Assembly: GCA_017513085.1 (NCBI GenBank)
Contig: JAFWDK010000016.1
Location: 1 to 64,000, forward strand
DNA from: Clostridiales bacterium
Lineage (GTDB): Bacteria > Bacillota > Clostridia > Saccharofermentanales > Saccharofermentanaceae
Length of the DNA: 64,000 nt
Direction of reading: 5' to 3'
The translations under genes were made by a program, and so were the position numbers. The notes beneath the pieces were generated by a model. That model was not told the DNA's origin and made no database searches. It worked only from the letters and a program-made list of their open reading frames with translations. Numbering within the stretch: the stretch's first letter is position 1; the number at the start of each line of letters is the position of its first letter. Positions 24,115-30,229 of this stretch are shown piece after piece.

Positions 24115-25877
24115 TATTCCACACCTCCCATCTCTTGAGAGCGGGCAATACGCGAATACGCCTCGCACTCCGTCAGCAACGATTCGTGTTTTCCTTGTCC
24201 GACCACGCTGCCGTTATCCAAAACAATGATCCAATCCGAATCAAGGATCTCGGAGATCTTCGAGGAGATCTCCACCACCGTACGGTGATGCTCTTTTACA
24301 TGCTCGGCAAGAGCCGCCGAGAACCTCTCGGAAGTATCCTTATCGAGCGCAGCCGTGCAATCGTCAAACAACAGGATCTCACTGTCCGTACACAGTGCTC
24401 GGGCTATAGAAAGCCTCTGCCTCTGTCCTCCGGAGAAATTCTTGCCTTTCGGTTCGACGCGCGCGTCCAGACCTCCCTTTTCACAGATAAAGTCCCACGC
24501 CTGCGCAACCTGACACCTTTTCTGAAGCTCCTCATCAGAAAGCGCAGTACTTCTTCCGAGATTCAGGTTTTCACGGATCGTCCCTTCAAAAAGCACTGTC
24601 GTCTGGAACACCGGTGCCATTTTTTCGCGAAGAGTCTTGTCGTCGATTGTTTTAATGGATCTGCCGTTTACATAGATATGCCCTTTGTCGGTCTCATAGA
24701 GCCGCAGCAGCAGAGAAATGATCGTCGACTTACCGGAACCTGTCGTACCGATGATGCCTAGTTTTTCTCCTTTTCTGAGTTCGAAGGAAACGTTTTTGAG
24801 TGCGTAGTATTCCTCTTTATCGTCTTTTCCGCTCAAGTAAGAGAAAGATACATCTTTCCACTTCACAATAGCTTTTTCATCGTGGTCCTCAGCCAAATCA
24901 CCTTTCTCCGGCTCGCTTCGTCCGGGTTCCATTTCCAGGATCTGCTCGATCCTCTCCGCCGAAACAAAAGAACGGGAAAAAATCACGACAAGATTTCCAA
25001 GCTTATTCAGTTCATCGAATATAGTAAAAATGTACGTCGTGAACGTAAGAAGAAGGCCACTGCTGATGACGCCGTCCTGTATGCGGTAACCGCCGACCCA
25101 AAGCACAAAAACAACAGCCGAATTCATGATCAGGATCGTCACCGGCCGAAGCAGTGCCGAAAAGCGCGAAACCGAGATTGCCTCCCGCGCATATTTCGAA
25201 CTGGCCAGATCCGTACTGTCCTGATGGTCCTTTTCACGTGAAAAAGCCCGGATGACACGGATACCGGAAAGTCTCTCGTTCACATTTTTCCCGATTCCGT
25301 CCAGCATTTTCTGCACGATACGGTAGCGGACGAATGTCACCCGTATGATAGAAAGAAGAGTGACCAGGAACAAGAGCGAGCCCGCAGCGATCACGACGGA
25401 CATCGGTGCGTCGAGGATGATCGTCGCAATGATGAATCCCAACGTGATAAAAGGGATACGGAAAACCAGCCGGATAAACATCGATACACCGGTCGACACC
25501 TGATTCACATCGGAAGTCATGGCAACATTCAAAAATGATACGCCGCACTTTTCCTGTTGCGCCACACTCAACGAGTTTACTTTCGTCAGAAGCCGGTCGC
25601 GAAGTCCCGCCCCGACTCCGGCACTTGCTTTTGCCGCACAATACTGGCAGACTGCCGCGGAAGCGAGTCCCAGCGCCGCCATGCCAAACATCAGAAGCGC
25701 GGTACGGATGATAAAACCTCGACTGTCGGAAGAAAAACCCGTATCCACGATCTTGCCCATCAGGATCGGAAGGAATATCTCCAGGACCGCCTCGACAAGC
25801 TTCGCCGAGGGACCGACGATGAACTCCCTCTTATACTTCCTCATTTCATAAAACAAATGCCTGTACTTCTTTTTCAT
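24114..25877 (-). CDS. Heterodimeric ABC exporter subunit with degenerate Walker B
   Basis: The 587-residue protein has six membrane helices (about 18-310) and a nucleotide-binding domain with Walker A GTTGSGKST, signature FSGGQRQRLSIARAL and Walker B ILLFDDCTAALD, where the catalytic Glu is replaced by Asp. The His of the switch loop is also not conserved (VEISSKISEI instead of AHRLS), so the site formed by its own Walker motifs should be slow or inactive. It overlaps the partner gene by one base (TAATG). The gene starts about 80 bases after the small DUF6472 gene on the same strand and may share its transcript. Confidence 0.92.
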   Translation of the reverse strand: MKKKYRHLFYEMRKYKREFIVGPSAKLVEAVLEIFLPILMGKIVDTGFSSDSRGFIIRTALLMFGMAALGLASAAVCQYCAAKASAGVGAGLRDRLLTKVNSLSVAQQEKCGVSFLNVAMTSDVNQVSTGVSMFIRLVFRIPFITLGFIIATIILDAPMSVVIAAGSLLFLVTLLSIIRVTFVRYRIVQKMLDGIGKNVNERLSGIRVIRAFSREKDHQDSTDLASSKYAREAISVSRFSALLRPVTILIMNSAVVFVLWVGGYRIQDGVISSGLLLTFTTYIFTIFDELNKLGNLVVIFSRSFVSAERIEQILEMEPGRSEPEKGDLAEDHDEKAIVKWKDVSFSYLSGKDDKEEYYALKNVSFELRKGEKLGIIGTTGSGKSTIISLLLRLYETDKGHIYVNGRSIKTIDDKTLREKMAPVFQTTVLFEGTIRENLNLGRSTALSDEELQKRCQVAQAWDFICEKGGLDARVEPKGKNFSGGQRQRLSIARALCTDSEILLFDDCTAALDKDTSERFSAALAEHVKEHHRTVVEISSKISEILDSDWIIVLDNGSVVGQGKHESLLTECEAYSRIARSQEMGGVE

Positions 25878-25954
25878 AACCCTCTACTATCTGTCTTTCC
25901 CTTTGCTGTCCATTATCTGTTCAGTATTCCCGATCTTTAGGATCCGGCTCTTCA

Positions 25955-26128
25955 TCAGATCTGTTTTCTTACTGTCTTATACTCCCCGTCTTCGATATAG
26001 TAAGCACACGTCTGCTTCGGTCCGGACATCATGCGCTCCCACGCATCCTGGTCGATCGGCGCCTCGCAGAAATACTCCCCGCTTTCATCATCGAAAACAT
26101 AATTGGAACATCTTTCACAATCGCTCAT
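25955..26128 (-). CDS. Small four-cysteine protein (DUF6472-like)
   Basis: A 57-residue protein starts at ATG 26128 and ends at TGA 25955. It begins MSDCERCSNYVFDDES and has cysteines at 4, 7, 21 and 41, arranged C-x2-C ... C ... C, with a conserved closing ...EYKTVRKQI. The pattern matches DUF6472-type small proteins of Clostridia and suggests a bound zinc or iron, though this is untested. It lies 25 bases after the AraC-family gene and upstream of the ABC exporter pair on the same strand. It is short enough to be missed by automatic gene calling. Confidence 0.72.
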   Translation of the reverse strand: MSDCERCSNYVFDDESGEYFCEAPIDQDAWERMMSGPKQTCAYYIEDGEYKTVRKQI

Positions 26129-26153
26129 ATTCTATCACCTTTTCCCCATCGTT

Positions 26154-27041
26154 TTATCGACGGTCCTCACTTACCCGCCTGTGCTTCTTTCTATATTCAC
26201 TCGGCATTTCACCCATATGTTTCTTAAATGCTTCGGCAAAATAACTCGCGCCGGAAAAACCTACCTCATATGCGATATCCACCACCGGCATATCCGTATT
26301 CGTCAGAAGCTCCGCGCCTTTTCTCAGGCGGAACATCATCAGGTACATGATCGGCGTCTGGTTAAGGTATTTCTGGAACAGCTGGCAACAATTCGTCTTC
26401 CCGATATTTCCCACTTGACGGATATCGTCCAGCGTCACCTTGCCACGGTAATTCGCCGCGATATACGAGATCATGTCCTTCAACTGCGAAAGCTGCGGCG
26501 AACTGGCACGAACCTTGGCCGGCACTTTTCCCGAGTGAAGGAAAAGCTGCTCCCAGATCAGAAAAAACTGTCCCTGCGCACCCAGCTCCAGCGTGATCTC
26601 ATGTCTCATATAGTATACACGGTTTATGGCATCGAGAACATTTCTTTGCCACTCCATATCCGGTTTCAGCATCTGATAAGAATAATTCGTATTCTCGATG
26701 ACCGGAAGAACAAATCGGTTCTCGATCTCCTTCGTCGCACAAAGGAGCATCGGGTGAAAACGCACCGTAATAAACTCGCACTCAAAACGTCCACCGGACG
26801 ATATATCGTGCACCTGCCTCGAATTGATGAAGATCCCTTCCTCCTCTTCCAGAAGCACACTCTCACCGTTGACCGTGCAACGCATATGCCCGCGAAGGAT
26901 CACCAAAAACTCCACTTCATCGTGCCAATGGCTGTCCACCTCAAATTTCGGATAATTAGAAAGCCACTCTCTCCTGATCACCGCCGGGAACTCGACTTCA
27001 TCATAATTGACACCAATCGAATTTTCTATTTCCTTTTCCAT
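26154..27041 (-). CDS. AraC-family transcriptional regulator with cupin sensor domain
   Basis: The protein is 295 residues from ATG 27041; a GTG at 27071 would add ten residues and cannot be excluded, since neither has a strong ribosome site. Residues 15-140 form a cupin-like ligand domain (HWHDEVEF and EEGIFINSRQVHDI). Residues 185-290 form the double helix-turn-helix of AraC/XylS proteins, with the second helix DMPVVDIAYEVGFSGASYFAEAFKKHMGEMPSEYRKKH matching the family signature. Such regulators usually sense sugars or small metabolites. It lies upstream of the DUF6472 and ABC exporter genes in the same direction and may control them. Confidence 0.92.
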   Translation of the reverse strand: MEKEIENSIGVNYDEVEFPAVIRREWLSNYPKFEVDSHWHDEVEFLVILRGHMRCTVNGESVLLEEEEGIFINSRQVHDISSGGRFECEFITVRFHPMLLCATKEIENRFVLPVIENTNYSYQMLKPDMEWQRNVLDAINRVYYMRHEITLELGAQGQFFLIWEQLFLHSGKVPAKVRASSPQLSQLKDMISYIAANYRGKVTLDDIRQVGNIGKTNCCQLFQKYLNQTPIMYLMMFRLRKGAELLTNTDMPVVDIAYEVGFSGASYFAEAFKKHMGEMPSEYRKKHRRVSEDRR

Positions 27042-27168
27042 TCCACTCTGTCCTTTGTCCTTCAAAAGCACTGAAGTTTCAGGCTCATCCCCTCATCCGA
27101 AGCTTAGTTCTTTCTTTGATAATATCAGATACTACGAAATATTGTTATAGTATCAGGAACTATTCTAA

Positions 27169-27197
27169 TTGAAACTGAGCGATTTGTACACTACAAT
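27169..27197 (+). promoter_or_regulatory. Orphan + strand promoter upstream of a terminator (candidate sRNA promoter)
   Basis: TTGAAA at 27169-27174, a 17-base spacer and TACAAT at 27192-27197 make a good sigma-A promoter in a gap where all flanking genes are on the minus strand. Confidence 0.5.
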
Positions 27198-27203
27198 AAA
27201 AAA

Positions 27204-27306
27204 CGTCAACAGACATCTCCCGTTTGTATGACTAAAATATTATCCTCTTCCTCACGGTTTGACCATCTCATCCCCAATGGTTGCTCTAACAGTGAGGAAT
27301 TTTTTT
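27204..27306 (+). ncRNA. Candidate small RNA of about 103 nt
   Basis: The 330-base gap between the AraC gene (5' end) and the DUF3021 gene (3' end) holds a promoter at 27169-27197 and, about 50 bases further, a hairpin whose 8-bp outer stem TTCCTCAC (27248-27255) pairs with GTGAGGAA (27292-27299). An inner ACCAT/ATGGT stem lies inside it, and seven T residues (27300-27306) follow. Promoter and terminator are both on the + strand, where no gene exists, so a short independent transcript is predicted. A 44-codon frame from ATG 27228 runs through it but has no ribosome site. No known RNA family is recognised. Confidence 0.45.
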
Positions 27307-27371
27307 GTCTCAAAAACCGATCTCAAAAATACAGTTTTTTCATGCTTTCTTCACTACAAGGGAGATGAAAC

Positions 27372-27854
27372 TCAGTGCTTTTGCTTCTCCTGTACACGGC
27401 GCAACGCCTGATTCATCTCCTGATTTTTCGTCTTCTCCGCCTTGACACCCAAGAAGATCGAGACGATCAGACAGGCTCCGAATCCCACAGCAAAACCAAG
27501 AACACTCTCAAGGTTCTTCGGACGGAACCATCCGAAGAGCCATACGGCCAGACAGATCATGATGATCTCGACCGTGAACATGGCCACCAGGCGGACGCTG
27601 GGTTTGGCATTTTTAATGATCAGTTCCGACATGAATATAAGCCTGTTGATCCCCGTCAGCACGGAAACAATACCGAACTGAAGAAGTGTCTCTTTTGAAA
27701 GACCGCCACCGAAAGAATAGATGGTGGAGAGCTCACTCTGCTTATCTGCCAGACCGGAGGGCGAGATCCAAAGCACGATCAGCGCTACCGTGATCTGCAT
27801 CGTCATCGCCACACATATACAGTAAAAGAATTCACTTATCGATTTCTTATCCAT
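27372..27854 (-). CDS. DUF3021-family membrane protein
   Basis: The 160-residue protein has four membrane helices (about 10-32, 53-75, 88-108 and 117-137), a proline in the first extracellular loop and a basic tail (KAEKTKNQEMNQALRRVQEKQKH), matching the DUF3021 layout. DUF3021 genes typically follow LytTR regulator genes; here the LytTR gene ends 13 bases upstream. It is the last gene of an ABC-LytTR-DUF3021 operon and may modulate the regulator at the membrane. Confidence 0.78.
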   Translation of the reverse strand: MDKKSISEFFYCICVAMTMQITVALIVLWISPSGLADKQSELSTIYSFGGGLSKETLLQFGIVSVLTGINRLIFMSELIIKNAKPSVRLVAMFTVEIIMICLAVWLFGWFRPKNLESVLGFAVGFGACLIVSIFLGVKAEKTKNQEMNQALRRVQEKQKH

Positions 27855-27867
27855 ATTCCAACCTCTC

Positions 27868-28308
27868 CTACTTCAGTCCCAGACGTTCCCGCAATTCGTC
27901 CGCATAGAACCGGGAAGCGATCAGTTTCTCTCCGTTGTCCATCGTGATCCGGATCCGATGGTTGATATCCGTCCGCAAAGACTGAATATGTTTCAGAGAA
28001 AGTAAGGTCGACTTACTGACACGGAAAAAGCCCGAGGCAGCCAACTGCTGCTCGAGCTCGTACATCTTCGAATCCGACTCATATACCGCTTTCTCTGTAT
28101 AGACAAAGCATTTTCGTTCCACCGCTTCCAGATACAGGATATCTTCCAGATTCAGAAGGAAAACTTCCCCGTCCTTCTTTACGGTCAATTTTCTATCCAA
28201 CACTCGAAGCATAGACATGATCTTCTCCACCTCCGGTGTCACCGAAGGGCAAGTTACACTGATCTCTGTCTCCGGATGTTCCGGATCAATATTGAACGAT
28301 ATCTTCAT
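27868..28308 (-). CDS. LytTR-family DNA-binding regulator
   Basis: The 146-residue protein has a short N-terminal region without a receiver domain and a C-terminal LytTR domain (about 45-145) with the typical LNLEDILYLEAVERKCFVYTEKAVYES opening, FFRVSKSTLLSLKHI and the closing IASRFYADELRERLGL. It therefore binds DNA but is not controlled by phosphotransfer. Its start overlaps the ABC permease stop by 4 bases, and a DUF3021 gene follows. In this conserved arrangement it probably regulates its own operon. Confidence 0.9.
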   Translation of the reverse strand: MKISFNIDPEHPETEISVTCPSVTPEVEKIMSMLRVLDRKLTVKKDGEVFLLNLEDILYLEAVERKCFVYTEKAVYESDSKMYELEQQLAASGFFRVSKSTLLSLKHIQSLRTDINHRIRITMDNGEKLIASRFYADELRERLGLK

Positions 28309-29003
28309 TCTCGGTTAAGGCCTCTCTTCTTATATGCCAGTATAAAAACGCCCAGGACGATAATAGCATTGCACGCCAGGATCACCATGCTTTCTGTACT
28401 CATCTTACCATGAATTCCATTATTGAGGAGTTGGTAAAACTGTTCCGTATAGAAATATTTCGCCACTTTGGCCACAGTATCGTTGAACTGGCCGATCATG
28501 GGCAGGAAGGAAAGGATACACATCGCCGGCACCTGCAGGCTGGTCGCCGCCATCTGATTCTTGGCCAGAACTCCGATCGCCGCGCCCAGGAAGATCGAGA
28601 TCAGAAACCCGATCGCCATTAACGCAAGGTAATATCTCCACTCCTCCCCGTTCATGCCGCAGATCCGGCTCATCAGCGTCGCGCCAAGCATGCAGGCGGC
28701 AAGATCGTAGATCCCCACACCCAGAAGATACGAGACCGGACTGACATTACTCATCATGAGCGCACGGAGCGTTCCCTTCTCCTTCTCCTCCGAAATGATC
28801 GCACTCATCGAGGAGATCGGCGCCATCGCCAGATACATCACACTGAAAAGCTTCAGATAGAAATGTTCCGGCATATCCTGAATATTGACTGCATTACTCA
28901 TGACGATCGTGATAAGCGGGAAAAGGATGAACTGGATCAGCACCGCTCTGTTTTTCCTCGTATCGATCATCTGCTTTTGTAAAATTGCCTTTGCTTCTCT
29001 CAT
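28305..29003 (-). CDS. ABC-2 type transporter permease
   Basis: The 232-residue protein has six predicted helices (first at about 18-38, last at about 205-226) with a cytoplasmic N-terminus and the loop EEKEKGTLRALMMSNVSPVSYLLG, which is diagnostic of ABC-2 permeases. It follows its ATPase gene by one base and overlaps the LytTR gene by four. The pair likely exports a small hydrophobic compound or peptide; the substrate cannot be told from sequence. Confidence 0.88.
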   Translation of the reverse strand: MREAKAILQKQMIDTRKNRAVLIQFILFPLITIVMSNAVNIQDMPEHFYLKLFSVMYLAMAPISSMSAIISEEKEKGTLRALMMSNVSPVSYLLGVGIYDLAACMLGATLMSRICGMNGEEWRYYLALMAIGFLISIFLGAAIGVLAKNQMAATSLQVPAMCILSFLPMIGQFNDTVAKVAKYFYTEQFYQLLNNGIHGKMSTESMVILACNAIIVLGVFILAYKKRGLNRE

Positions 29004-29004
29004 C

Positions 29005-29847
29005 TTATGCCTCCAGTTTTCTTCCCGTCAGTTCCATAAAAACCGTCTCCAGATTCGGTTCCTGCGAATGGATCGTCAACAGCCGTCCCTCTTTCAGGAC
29101 CTGCTCGATCCGCTCCACGGCTCCGCCGGCAAAAGGCAGTTGCTCCTTTTCACCATCCGTCGTCGTGATCTCGATCCGTTTCTGATGATCGTAACGAAGA
29201 CATAATTCCCTGGGCGATCCGGACTCCACGATTTTTCCCTCATTTAGCAGTACCAGATGGTCGCAAAGCTTCTCCGCCTCCGTCATATTATGCGTCGTCA
29301 GGAAAATGATGCATCCCGCTTCCTTACGGTTTCTGATGATCTCGTGGATCTCTTTGGCCGTCTGCGGATCCAGCCCGCTTGTCGGCTCATCCAGAAAAAG
29401 CACTTTCGGATGTGTGACCAGTGCACGTGCCAGTCGCAAGCGTTCCTTCATGCCCTTCGAAAACTTGGATACCTCTTTTTTCGCATCCTGATCCAGTTTC
29501 ACTTCCGCCAGCACCTTCCCGATCGCATCCACGGAAACACCATAGATATCGGTGAATACCTTCAGATTCTGATATGCGGTAAGCCTCTCATAAAGCCCTA
29601 AATCATCCATCATGATACCGAACTGCTTCTTATCTTCTCCACTGAGCTTGCGGACATCCGCCCCCATAACCGACGCCTCGCCGGATTCGAACTTCAACTG
29701 CCCGGTCAACACCCGGATCAACGTCGTCTTTCCCGCGCCTGAAGGACCAAGGAGTCCAAATATCTCCCCGTCCCTCACTGTCATGGAAATCCCGTCCAAC
29801 ACCTTCTTCGTTCCAAAACTCTTCGAAAGATTCGTAACCTCAATCAT
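29005..29847 (-). CDS. ABC transporter ATP-binding protein
   Basis: The 280-residue protein has Walker A GPSGAGKTTL, Q loop, a signature region FSKGMKERLRLARAL in the form used by ABC-2 exporters, Walker B VLFLDEPTSGLD and switch His in TTHNM. A C-terminal extension of about 70 residues follows, as usual in drug/antibiotic-type ATPases. It is the first gene of the ATPase-permease-LytTR-DUF3021 operon. Upstream (29848-30207) there is no gene apart from the inverted-repeat structure at 30074-30229. Confidence 0.93.
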   Translation of the reverse strand: MIEVTNLSKSFGTKKVLDGISMTVRDGEIFGLLGPSGAGKTTLIRVLTGQLKFESGEASVMGADVRKLSGEDKKQFGIMMDDLGLYERLTAYQNLKVFTDIYGVSVDAIGKVLAEVKLDQDAKKEVSKFSKGMKERLRLARALVTHPKVLFLDEPTSGLDPQTAKEIHEIIRNRKEAGCIIFLTTHNMTEAEKLCDHLVLLNEGKIVESGSPRELCLRYDHQKRIEITTTDGEKEQLPFAGGAVERIEQVLKEGRLLTIHSQEPNLETVFMELTGRKLEA

Positions 29848-30073
29848 GTCATTCTCCTATCTGACGGCCCCGGCAAGCTGACTGTCCCCATCAGGGCATC
29901 TCACCGCACCGCCTCTCTTCAGAACGAATGATACCAACCACCCCTCCCCCCCTTCAACCACCCAAGACACCAGTTGCCAGCAGACATGCACAAGATGCCC
30001 AAGAGAGCTGATGAAGAACGAGACAGCCTGAAAAAAGGTAACAAAAAACACTCTGCGACAACTCCCCAAAGGT

Positions 30074-30229
30074 TTCGAAGATCAGGCAGCCTGATAGCAA
30101 AAAGAAAAAAAGAAAAGAAAAAAACTCTCCGCCGACGAGTTATTTTGCGAAAGCAAAATACTGTCCGAGTCGGAGAGAGTTTTTTCTTTTCCTTAAGCTG
30201 TTTTATATCAGGCTGTCTCGATCTTCGAA
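30074..30229. repeat. Long quasi-palindrome copying the 3' end of the acyl-CoA synthetase gene
   Basis: The terminator hairpin at 30111-30186 is enclosed by longer matching arms. TTCGAAGATC (30074-30083) pairs with GATCTTCGAA (30220-30229), and CAGCCTGATA (30087-30096) pairs with TATCAGGCTG (30206-30215). The right arms are the last coding codons and the stop of the acyl-CoA synthetase fusion; the left arms are an inverted copy of them in non-coding DNA. The last 13 bases of the gene (complement of 30208-30220) also recur at 30019-30031. The pattern looks like an inverted duplication by fold-back synthesis. The remainder of the 360-base gap holds no convincing gene. Confidence 0.7.
30111..30186 (-). 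terminator. Strong bidirectional-looking terminator with GNRA-type loop
   Basis: At the centre TATTTTGC (30141-30148) pairs with GCAAAATA (30153-30160) around a GAAA tetraloop. Outside it AACTCTC/GAGAGAGTT and CGAC/GTCG pair with small internal loops. The minus strand continues with seven T residues, the + strand with TTTTTTCTTTTCC. It lies 20 bases after the stop of the minus-strand acyl-CoA synthetase gene. Confidence 0.82.

Noticed and set aside
27228..27362. 44-codon frame starting at ATG 27228 inside the candidate sRNA
   Set aside because: No ribosome binding site, and the terminator hairpin would cut it; a dual-function RNA is possible but unsupported.
29857..30069. 70-codon frame on the minus strand between the ABC ATPase and the quasi-palindrome
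   Set aside because: No ribosome site, Val/Trp/Gly-rich random-looking peptide and no motif; treated as non-coding.
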